Shown one piece after another: positions 1 to 5,949 of a stretch of 5,949 bases of DNA. The translations under genes and the position numbers were made by a program. Origin of the DNA: WTJX01 sp045106295 (lineage in GTDB: Bacteria; Bacteroidota; Bacteroidia; Cytophagales; JAAEPT01); NCBI GenBank assembly GCA_045106295.1, contig JBGCEI010000144.1:1-5949 (forward strand). Direction: 5' to 3'. Each line of letters starts with the position of its first letter. Within the stretch, counting starts at the first letter, position 1. A model generated the notes under the pieces. The model was given only the letters and a program-made list of their open reading frames with translations. It was not told the DNA's origin and did no database searches.

Positions 1-409
1 CTACTAAAGGAGCGGATAAGCTAGGGTGATCCACTGTTACTTTACTATATAAATAATGAAGCCCTCCACTACCCTACAAAACAAATGGACTACAATATAG
101 TTGTTGACTAGTATAAATAGCTTCTAAGTTCAAAAAATTGCCTTTTGCATTTGTAGCAACAGTTAAAGGAAAGTTTACAACCACAGATGCATCTTGTGGT
201 ATACCACTTTTTGAAAAAAAGATATCCCCTGAAAAGGAAGCTCTCCAATTATCATTAAACTGATAACTTACTTTACCTTCAACTGCTAGATTCAAACCAT
301 CTTCACCTGGAATATAAAAAAATCCACTGCCCACATCTAGTTGTTGAGATTTACTACTAGTAGCTACACTAAAAAGTGCCAGGGTAATAATTAAAACTCT
401 TTTTTTCAT
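1..409 (-). pseudogene. Small outer-membrane beta-barrel protein, interrupted by in-frame TAG and cut by the window edge
   Basis: The frame starts at the ATG at 409-407. A TTG nine bases upstream could extend it by three residues (MFS), but the ATG directly precedes a classic signal peptide (MKKRV, then a hydrophobic stretch to about residue 15, then SSKSQQ with likely cleavage near residue 19-21). The following 90 residues show alternating polar and aromatic segments (for example GKVSYQF, NWRASFSGDIFF, NFLNLEAIYT), as expected for transmembrane beta strands, so an outer-membrane location is inferred. After 111 residues the frame meets TAG at 74-76. It then stays open for 24 codons to the edge and reads GSGGLHYLYSK..., which looks like the next glycine/aromatic barrel strand. 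An isolated 111-residue product would hold only about half of an 8-strand barrel. I therefore read this as a nonsense-mutated gene. A sequencing error, stop readthrough or a genuinely short protein remain possible. No specific function is recognised. Confidence 0.6.
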
Positions 410-460
410 ACTAAACAATTTAGGTTACTTTTACTTAACGAGAGGAATCATTTTAATTAA

Positions 461-500
461 CACTCCTAAAATATAACAAACATTATTTCATCATACACAA
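461..500 (-). promoter_or_regulatory. Possible promoter for the beta-barrel gene
   Basis: On the minus strand a TTG (500-498) is followed after 22 bases by TATATTTT (475-468). This matches the Bacteroidota -33/-7 pattern TTG-N17-23-TAnnTTTG at all positions but the last. Transcription would start near 461, giving a leader of about 50 bases before the ATG at 409. The TTG lies at the end of the T-tract of the typA terminator, so the two signals abut. In AT-rich sequence such a match could be chance. Confidence 0.33.
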
Positions 501-534
501 AAAAAGCATGTTCTAGAAACTAGAACATGCTTTT
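497..534 (-). terminator. Strong intrinsic terminator of typA
   Basis: Bases 502-516 and 520-534 form a perfect 15-bp inverted repeat (arm AAAAGCATGTTCTAG on the plus strand) with a 3-base loop. Read on the minus strand, the hairpin ends in a run of seven T (507-501 region). It begins 24 bases after the typA stop codon and before the next gene in the same direction, so it should end the typA transcript. Four T also follow the stem on the plus strand, so weak action in the other direction is possible. A separate small perfect repeat, ACAATT-CA-AATTGT (541-554), sits between the stop codon and the hairpin. Confidence 0.88.
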
Positions 535-557
535 AAAATCACAATTCAAATTGTAAG

Positions 558-2354
558 CTAAGCCTTTCCAGCTTTCTTTCTTTCATTTTCACTTAAAAAT
601 ATCTTTCTCATACGGATACTTTCAGGAGTTAACTCTACGTATTCGTCTCCTTGAATATATTCTAACGATTCTTCCAAGCTAAACTTAATAGCTGGTGCCA
701 TTCTTACTTTGTCATCAGAACCAGAAGCTCTCATGTTTGTCAATTTCTTAGTTTTCGTAACATTTACAGAAATATCAGTTGGTCTATTATGCTCTCCGAT
801 TACCTGACCTCCATACACTGGCTCGTTCGGATCTACGAAGAATTTACCTCTATCTTGTAAGTTACTTAAACTGTATGGAATTGCATTTCCTGCTTCCATA
901 GAAATTAAAGAACCATTTTGTCTTCCAGGAATTTCTCCTTTGTATGGTTCAAATGCTTTAAACCTATGAGACATAATAGCTTCACCAGCTGTAGCCGTTA
1001 ATATCTGATTTCTCAAACCAATAATCCCTCGAGATGGAATTTCGAACTCTAAAAGCATTCTATCTGCTTTAGGCTCCATTTTAAGCATATTTCCTTTTCT
1101 CTGAGTCACTAACTCAATTGCTTTTCCAGAAACAGTTTCAGGCAAATCAATCGTTAACTCTTCAACTGGTTCACATTTAACACCGTCTATGTTTTTAATA
1201 ATTACTTGAGGCTGACCTACTTGTAACTCGTATCCTTCTCGTCTCATGGTTTCAATCAAAACCGATAAATGAAGAACACCTCTACCAAATACATTAAATT
1301 TATCTGCTGTAGCACCTTCTTCTACTCTTAATGCTAGATTTTTCTCTAGTTCCTTCTCTAACCTGTCTTTAATATGTCTAGAAGTAACTAATTTACCTTC
1401 CTTACCAAAGAACGGAGAATCATTGATTGTAAACAACATACTCATAGTAGGCTCATCAATAGAGATGCTTTGTAAGGCTTCTGGAGCTTCTTTATCAGCA
1501 ACAGTATCACCAATATCAAACCCTTCTAGACCTACAATTGCACAGATATCACCTGCCTGTACTTCTTCTACTTTCTTTTTACCAAGCCCTTCAAATGTGT
1601 GAAGTTCTTTGATCTTAGTTATCTTTTTAGTTCCATCAGCTTTCATTAAGGCCACTTGCTGATTTACTTTCAATGTTCCTCTGTGCAATCTACCAATTGC
1701 TATTCTACCAACGAAAGAAGAAAAATCCAATGAGGTGATTAACATCTGTGTATTTCCTTCGGGTATTTTTGGCCGAGGTACTTGATCTAAAATAGTATCT
1801 AATAAGTACTGTATAGTATCTTCTTTTTTATTCCAGTCAGCACCAAACCAATCTTCTTTTGCAGAACCGTATACGGTAGCAAAATCCAACTGCTCTTCTG
1901 TAGCATCTAAACCAAACATTAAATCAAATACAGCCTCTTGTGCTTCATCTGGCTTACAGTTAGGCTTATCAACCTTATTTACTACAACAATAGGTTTCAA
2001 ATTACCTTCCAATGCTTTTTGAAGAACAAAACGTGTTTGAGGCATAGGTCCTTCAAATGCATCTACTAAAAGTAGTACAGCATCAGCCATATTTAGTACA
2101 CGCTCTACTTCTCCTCCAAAATCGGAGTGACCTGGTGTGTCAATTAAGTTAATTTTAACTCCTTTATACTCAACGGATACGTTTTTTGATAGAATAGTTA
2201 TTCCTCGTTCACGCTCTAAATCATTATTATCTAAGATAAGATCTTCAGACTCTTGATTGTCTCTAAAAAGGTTACAATAATAAAGTATTTTGTCAACCAG
2301 TGTCGTTTTACCGTGGTCTACGTGAGCAATGATTGCTATGTTTCGGATATCCAT
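558..2354 (-). CDS. typA: TypA/BipA, ribosome-associated translational GTPase
   Basis: TypA is a cytoplasmic GTPase of the EF-G/LepA class that binds the ribosome and supports 50S assembly, stress and cold adaptation. From the ATG at 2354 the product is 598 residues, close to family size. An ATG ten codons upstream (2384) is less likely because the extra residues (MLIFATNLIE) are not family-like and the promoter -7 box overlaps them. GTPase motifs are intact: AHVDHGKTT (10-18), RERGITI (48-54), DTPGHSDF (72-79), NKVDK (126-130) and GSAKE (about 163-167). An EF-Tu-like domain 2 follows (about 200-290), then EF-G III/V-like domains (about 310-480). The TypA-specific C-terminal domain contains SLISMEAGNAIPYSLSNLQ and the VNVTKTKKLTNMRASGSDD stretch, which separate it from EF-G and LepA. 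It is a single-gene unit with its own promoter and terminator, and I see no damage. Confidence 0.97.
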   Translation of the reverse strand: MDIRNIAIIAHVDHGKTTLVDKILYYCNLFRDNQESEDLILDNNDLERERGITILSKNVSVEYKGVKINLIDTPGHSDFGGEVERVLNMADAVLLLVDAFEGPMPQTRFVLQKALEGNLKPIVVVNKVDKPNCKPDEAQEAVFDLMFGLDATEEQLDFATVYGSAKEDWFGADWNKKEDTIQYLLDTILDQVPRPKIPEGNTQMLITSLDFSSFVGRIAIGRLHRGTLKVNQQVALMKADGTKKITKIKELHTFEGLGKKKVEEVQAGDICAIVGLEGFDIGDTVADKEAPEALQSISIDEPTMSMLFTINDSPFFGKEGKLVTSRHIKDRLEKELEKNLALRVEEGATADKFNVFGRGVLHLSVLIETMRREGYELQVGQPQVIIKNIDGVKCEPVEELTIDLPETVSGKAIELVTQRKGNMLKMEPKADRMLLEFEIPSRGIIGLRNQILTATAGEAIMSHRFKAFEPYKGEIPGRQNGSLISMEAGNAIPYSLSNLQDRGKFFVDPNEPVYGGQVIGEHNRPTDISVNVTKTKKLTNMRASGSDDKVRMAPAIKFSLEESLEYIQGDEYVELTPESIRMRKIFLSENERKKAGKA

Positions 2355-2364
2355 TTCTATTAAA

Positions 2365-2379
2365 TTTGTCGCAAAGATA
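2365..2379 (-). promoter_or_regulatory. typA promoter, -7 box
   Basis: TATCTTTG at 2379-2372 on the minus strand is a perfect match to the Bacteroidota -7 consensus TAnnTTTG. It lies 17 bases before the typA ATG at 2354, implying a start of transcription near 2365 and a leader of only about ten bases. No clear -33 TTG is found at the usual 17-23 base spacing (the nearest candidate is a GTTA about 21 bases upstream), so strength is uncertain. There is no Shine-Dalgarno sequence, as is normal in this phylum. Confidence 0.5.
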
Positions 2380-2517
2380 AGCATTCATATCTAATTGGGT
2401 AACTTATCGTAGACAAATCGTTCTAGTGTACAAAAATTTTATAAAAAAGCATCCTAATATTCTGGTATTTGAGATTGTACGTATCCAAAACGGTCATAGA
2501 CTTGGCTATTCACTATT

Positions 2518-2571
2518 AGAAAAAAAATTACAAGAATGTAATTAAAAAAGCTACTAGCTAGTCACTAGGAA
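2518..2571 (-). terminator. Possible weak terminator region after cysM
   Basis: Two imperfect terminator-like elements follow the cysM stop on the minus strand. The first is a CTAG-rich, self-complementary stretch (2568-2551) followed by six T (2549-2544). The second is AATTAC-ATTCTT-GTAATT (2543-2526), a 6-bp stem followed by further T to 2520. Both stems are short or nearly all A-T, so neither is convincing alone. The typA promoter lies downstream, so some end of the cysM transcript is expected here. Confidence 0.35.
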
Positions 2572-2589
2572 AATTCACTAAAATGTAAA

Positions 2590-3474
2590 CTAAGTATACA
2601 ATTCGGAAGACAAATACCGATCGCCTCTATCACAAATAATACACACCACTACTCCAGAATCTAATTGCTCTACTACTTTAGTCGCCGAGTAAGCTGAACC
2701 ACCACTACTCATCCCTGCAAAAACGCCTTCTTCTTTTGCTAAACGTAGTGTCATTTCAGTAGCGTCTTCTTGGGATACATCTACTATTTGGTCTACTCTC
2801 TCCCTTTCAAATATCTTAGGTAAATATTCTTCTGGCCACTTTCTGATTCCAGGAATACGAGCGCCATCTTTTGGCTGTGCTCCTACTATTTGAATGGCTT
2901 CATTTTGTTCTTTCAAATAACGAGAAACTCCCATGATTGTTCCTGTAGTCCCCATAGCAGAAACGAAATGTGTAATCTCTTCATTGGTATCTCTGTAAAT
3001 TTCAGGTCCTGTTGTTCTGTAGTGCGCTTTATAATTATCAGGGTTCCCAAACTGATTTAAAATCACGTAACCATGCTTTTTGGCTTGCTCTTCTGCATAA
3101 TCTCTTGACCCTTCAATAGAAACTTCTTTGGGAGTTAATGTTACCGTTGCCCCATAGGCACGCATTGTTTTTACTCGCTCAATGGTACTATTCTCTGGCA
3201 TCACTAATTCTATTTCTATTTCAAACAGACTAGCTATCATAGCCAAAGCGATTCCTGTATTTCCAGAAGTCGCTTCAATTAGTTTTGTGTTTTTAGTGAT
3301 CTCTCCTCGTCTCAGAGCTTCACTAATCATGCTATACGCCGCACGGTCTTTTACACTTCCACCAGGGTTATTTCCTTCTAGCTTCCCGTAAAGCTTAACC
3401 TTGCCTGGTTTTGGGTTAATATTATTCAACTCCACTAAGGGTGTATTCCCAATAAGATCTAGTATTGTAGCCAT
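2590..3474 (-). CDS. cysM: Cysteine synthase B (O-acetylserine sulfhydrylase), PLP-dependent
   Basis: CysM makes cysteine from O-acetylserine and sulfide. CysM-type enzymes can also use thiosulfate to give S-sulfocysteine. The 294-residue product has the whole fold-type II PLP core: the PLP lysine K42 in GGSVKDRAA, the substrate loop TSGNTG (69-74), the phosphate-binding GTTGT (175-179) and SSGGS (256-260). Several stretches favour CysM over CysK: FVSAMGTTGTIMGVSR, the IPGIRKWPEEYLP segment (207-219) and the ending CDRGDRYLSSELYT. The start ATG at 3474 is the first codon of the conserved ATILDLIGNTPLV opening. It lies 6 bases after the stop of the upstream membrane protein gene, with no terminator between, so co-transcription and perhaps translational coupling are likely. 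I see no separate promoter and no Shine-Dalgarno sequence. All catalytic motifs are intact. Confidence 0.94.
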   Translation of the reverse strand: MATILDLIGNTPLVELNNINPKPGKVKLYGKLEGNNPGGSVKDRAAYSMISEALRRGEITKNTKLIEATSGNTGIALAMIASLFEIEIELVMPENSTIERVKTMRAYGATVTLTPKEVSIEGSRDYAEEQAKKHGYVILNQFGNPDNYKAHYRTTGPEIYRDTNEEITHFVSAMGTTGTIMGVSRYLKEQNEAIQIVGAQPKDGARIPGIRKWPEEYLPKIFERERVDQIVDVSQEDATEMTLRLAKEEGVFAGMSSGGSAYSATKVVEQLDSGVVVCIICDRGDRYLSSELYT

Positions 3475-3480
3475 AGTGAT

Positions 3481-5160
3481 CTATATAGTTATTTTTTTAT
3501 GTAAGAATTTATAATACTCTTTTTTAGTAGTAAATGAGCGTACAAGAACACCCAAAGAATATGTGCCTTTTGGTAACTGATTAGGGCTTAAGACCTTTTC
3601 AAATCCTACATAATCGTGCGTCGTCTTTTGTGAGAAATCAATCCCGGGATAAATTACTTTGTGTGTTGAAAACACATAACTATTCCCATTTACTATATTT
3701 GTTAACACTAAAAACCTATCGTTTTCAGGATGATTATCCTTAGTTAGAATACACCATCCATCAAATAAAATAAATTCATCTGTTTTTTGAAAGCCTCCAA
3801 GCCCTATAATCGAATTATCATTTATTAACTTACCTTCTGATTCTTTGAGTACAGTGAAGTCATTCTCTCCAAACGAAAAACCACATGACTGTTCAGTTTT
3901 ATGTGAATAATATCCTAACGAATCTGATTTTGCTAATAACTCTTTAGCGTATCCTTGCTCTGGACATCTATACCCATAACCGACACTTGGGTTACTCATA
4001 ATACACGTTTGATTGATAGCCGCTCGTTCATACCAATTCTGGATATAAGGTAACTGAACAACATAACTCATTATAAAATAAAACAAGACTAACGCATAAG
4101 AAGATACTATTAGGATAGTACTTGCTTGTTTATTCCTTACTCTAAAAAAAGCTATAAATAAGAGTGAATATAAAATAGAACCATAAATATTATACCTAGA
4201 CTCTATTGGCTTAGCTATTTGTAAACGTGATATGGCAATCAAAAATAAGGTAGCTAGAATAGTAAGTAAAAAAGCCAACAATAAATAGTCTTTTGATACC
4301 AGTAGTTTTACTATTAAATATACTGAACCTATCAAAATAAAAATTCCACAGATTGTGATTACAACCTCAGAATGGAAAAAAGGGTATAACGGACCTGAAA
4401 GTGATTGACAGAAAAAGATAAAAACATCAGAGAAATTAAAAAATAGGTTTTCAATTAGACTAATGTCTGTAGTACCCCAACCTTTCTTTAAATTATGAGT
4501 ATAAAGCAACGTAAAAGCACCGAATACAAAAAACCAAACAACCGACTTTTTATATTCTTTCAAGCTTATTAACAAAAGAGTCCCTATCGGTAATAACAAA
4601 GGTCCATTTCCTCCAGTGAATAAGCCTAAAGCACCTGTTAAAATAGCCGTAATGAAATAAACAGGTTTATTATGTAATAACAGGGTAAGTGATAAAAAAA
4701 CCAATAGAATGACTCCAAAGAATTGTATGCTAGCTATTTCCATAAATGTATTTTGATAATACTGGAAATTGATAACTAAAACAGTTACAGGCAAAACCAT
4801 CCATCTACCTTTTGCATCTGTAAGAAATTGTTTAAAAAGCAGTGCTACAATACCTATTAACATGCAATTACCCAAAAAAGTAAGCGCTTGAAAATTAACA
4901 AATCCAGTTACATAGTAATGCCCTATCAGTAAAATATTATCCAAAAAAAGTCTATGCCCATTATGCTGAAAAGTAAAAAAGCTTATCAACTTTTCTGTAA
5001 ATGAATGTAGTTCTAAGAATTGATTAAAAAACTCTATTACAGTATAGTATTCATCCCAAATAGGTGCATTAATCGAATATTGAAAGAATATAATGAAGTA
5101 AAATATGGCTATCGAAATACTTCCAATAATTGATACTTTATTAATTATTCTTAAATCCAT
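3481..5160 (-). CDS. Polytopic membrane protein, GT-C glycosyltransferase-like, with C-terminal ectodomain
   Basis: The 559-residue product has a basic N-terminus, a first membrane helix at about 7-27, and about ten to twelve helices in all up to residue about 368. A soluble part of some 185 residues follows (about 375-559). The first outer loop carries W35-D36-E37 and H66-N67-G68-H69-R70. An acidic pair after the first helix is typical of GT-C enzymes, which transfer sugars from polyprenyl-phosphate donors on the outer face of the membrane. Other family-like landmarks are QNTFMEIASIQFF (136-148), TGGNGPLLLPIG (182-193) and ESRYNIYGS (320-328). The tail has four cysteines (C386, C399, C426, C470) that could form disulfides outside the cytoplasm. 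The gene lies 6 bases before cysM. A terminator stands between it and the upstream reductase gene, and no clear promoter is visible in the remaining 30 bases. The GT-C assignment is inference from motifs and topology; substrate and partner are unknown. Confidence 0.8.
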   Translation of the reverse strand: MDLRIINKVSIIGSISIAIFYFIIFFQYSINAPIWDEYYTVIEFFNQFLELHSFTEKLISFFTFQHNGHRLFLDNILLIGHYYVTGFVNFQALTFLGNCMLIGIVALLFKQFLTDAKGRWMVLPVTVLVINFQYYQNTFMEIASIQFFGVILLVFLSLTLLLHNKPVYFITAILTGALGLFTGGNGPLLLPIGTLLLISLKEYKKSVVWFFVFGAFTLLYTHNLKKGWGTTDISLIENLFFNFSDVFIFFCQSLSGPLYPFFHSEVVITICGIFILIGSVYLIVKLLVSKDYLLLAFLLTILATLFLIAISRLQIAKPIESRYNIYGSILYSLLFIAFFRVRNKQASTILIVSSYALVLFYFIMSYVVQLPYIQNWYERAAINQTCIMSNPSVGYGYRCPEQGYAKELLAKSDSLGYYSHKTEQSCGFSFGENDFTVLKESEGKLINDNSIIGLGGFQKTDEFILFDGWCILTKDNHPENDRFLVLTNIVNGNSYVFSTHKVIYPGIDFSQKTTHDYVGFEKVLSPNQLPKGTYSLGVLVRSFTTKKEYYKFLHKKITI

Positions 5161-5184
5161 GAACTAAGTTAGACCTGTGTTAAA

Positions 5185-5227
5185 CTAAAAAATCCAGACT
5201 TCAATATTAATCTTGAAATCTGGATTT
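5185..5227 (-). terminator. Intrinsic terminator after the HEPN-reductase gene
   Basis: Bases 5190-5202 and 5215-5227 form a 13-bp stem with one G-U pair (plus-strand arms AAATCCAGACTTC and GAAATCTGGATTT) around a 12-base loop. Read on the minus strand, the hairpin runs straight into GGATTTTTTAG. It begins 24 bases after the stop codon at 5251. It should separate the reductase transcript from the membrane protein and cysM genes downstream, unless readthrough is used. Confidence 0.8.
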
Positions 5228-5250
5228 CCATTCATTTACTATCTTTTTTA

Positions 5251-5949
5251 TTAAGAGACAGCTTCTTTAGAAACTTGTTTTCCTCTTAAATCTTTTAAAT
5301 TTTGAATAAACTGCTCAGCATCTTTTAAATACTTCTCAGCAAATTCAATACTTGGATCATTTGCATTCAACTGAGTAGCAAAATCTGCAAAGGATTTACC
5401 GCCGAAAGAAACTAATCCTTTTTGAACGTAATGCTCATCAAAGTCAGCAATAATGGCATCGTGTGTATTACACTGAATCCCTTCACCTATCAATAATGCT
5501 TTAGCTCCCAATACCATCGTTTTGTACGAAAAGTAAATAGAATCTTGCCAATATCCTCTTTCTAAAGCGGTTTGACCAGAAGTGAATTTCTCTTCTGCTT
5601 CTAACAATAAAGTACCTACTAAATCTAAGATGACACCTGCACACTCTCCTACTCCTACTGCTTTCACATACTTCTCATCTTCACCCCAATCTACGTAGTA
5701 ACTATCTGGAATATCGGTAGTATCAGTATATGGCTTCATTAACTGGAAGAAGTACATCTTATCAGCTTCTATCTGTCTTCTGTAGTAGTTATTGAAGTAT
5801 TCTCCTTCAAAACCATTTTCTTCGTAGTCTTCTAATATCTTAGTAAATGCTGCTGGCACTCGTTTAGAAGGCAATTTCACCACTTTATCAGCAATGCTTG
5901 GCTTTCCTTCACTATCGAAACCACCACCTAATAATAACTGCAGAGCAGG
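5251..5949 (-). CDS. Nitrite/sulfite reductase-like protein with C-terminal HEPN domain (C-terminal part only)
   Basis: The frame is open from the right edge to TAA at 5253-5251, giving 232 visible residues. A GTG at 5883 is internal, not a start: the 22 codons before it read on as QLLLGGGFDSEGKPSIADKV. That segment and KLPSKRVPAAFTKILEDYEENG match the end of siroheme nitrite/sulfite reductases, which reduce sulfite to sulfide or nitrite to ammonia in the cytoplasm. The cysteines binding the siroheme/iron-sulfur centre would lie upstream, outside the window. After a linker containing GVGECAG, the last 110 or so residues look like a HEPN helical domain (YFSYKTMVLGAKALLIGEG, then THDAIIADFDEHYV and a helical tail). 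I see no RxxxxH RNase motif, so an RNase role is not supported. With cysM nearby, an assimilatory sulfite reductase role is the favoured inference. The start, cofactor motifs and full length cannot be judged here. Confidence 0.82.
   Translation of the reverse strand, partial: PALQLLLGGGFDSEGKPSIADKVVKLPSKRVPAAFTKILEDYEENGFEGEYFNNYYRRQIEADKMYFFQLMKPYTDTTDIPDSYYVDWGEDEKYVKAVGVGECAGVILDLVGTLLLEAEEKFTSGQTALERGYWQDSIYFSYKTMVLGAKALLIGEGIQCNTHDAIIADFDEHYVQKGLVSFGGKSFADFATQLNANDPSIEFAEKYLKDAEQFIQNLKDLRGKQVSKEAVS

Noticed and set aside
410..418. TTG start adding MFS to the barrel protein
   Set aside because: The ATG at 409 begins a standard MKKR signal peptide; the TTG extension adds nothing family-like.
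2355..2384. Longer typA start at the ATG at 2384
   Set aside because: The ten added residues are unlike TypA N-termini and the -7 promoter box lies inside them.
2551..2568. CTAG-rich stretch as a protein-binding operator
   Set aside because: It is a short self-complementary tract near the end of cysM. Nothing beyond a weak hairpin role can be supported.
3182..3391. Plus-strand open frame of 69 codons opposite cysM
   Set aside because: It lies entirely within cysM, whose motifs are intact, and its product shows no recognisable domain. It is a shadow frame.
5161..5200. TAGTTTAA as a -7 box for the membrane gene
   Set aside because: It has two mismatches to TAnnTTTG and no correctly spaced TTG upstream; it is indistinguishable from AT-rich background.
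5881..5883. GTG as the start of a 210-residue HEPN protein
   Set aside because: The frame is open upstream to the window edge, and the upstream codons continue the reductase-like sequence.

Overview
The window looks like a piece of a Bacteroidota chromosome, probably from a marine-type Flavobacteriia member. It is AT-rich, its protein sequences are typical of that group, and Shine-Dalgarno sequences are absent before the starts. A perfect Bacteroidota -7 promoter box (TAnnTTTG) precedes typA, and the siroheme reductase carries a C-terminal HEPN domain, an arrangement I associate with Bacteroidota. All supported genes lie on the minus strand, so they are transcribed from right to left.

Layout in the direction of transcription: (1) 5949-5251 is the C-terminal third or so of a nitrite/sulfite reductase-like protein with a fused HEPN domain, running off the right edge and followed by a good intrinsic terminator (5227-5185). 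(2) 5160-3481 is a polytopic membrane protein of 559 residues that resembles GT-C glycosyltransferases and has a large C-terminal ectodomain. (3) 3474-2590 is cysM, only 6 bases after the membrane gene and so probably co-transcribed with it. Downstream there are only weak terminator-like hairpins. (4) 2354-558 is typA/bipA, a ribosome-associated GTPase gene with its own promoter and a very strong hairpin terminator (534-497). (5) 409-1 is a small outer-membrane beta-barrel gene with a signal peptide. An in-frame TAG at 74-76 interrupts it, and the same frame then stays open to the window edge.

Functionally, the reductase (sulfite to sulfide, if it is the assimilatory enzyme) and CysM (sulfide or thiosulfate to cysteine) make biochemical sense together as sulfur assimilation. 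They are separated, however, by a terminator and a membrane gene with no obvious sulfur role. TypA and the barrel gene are independent units. I see no RNA genes, CRISPR arrays, insertion sequences or complete mobile elements, and no gene-free stretch longer than 300 bases. No clearly new system is visible. The points most worth a second look are the interrupted barrel gene, the HEPN-fused reductase, and the membrane gene coupled to cysM.
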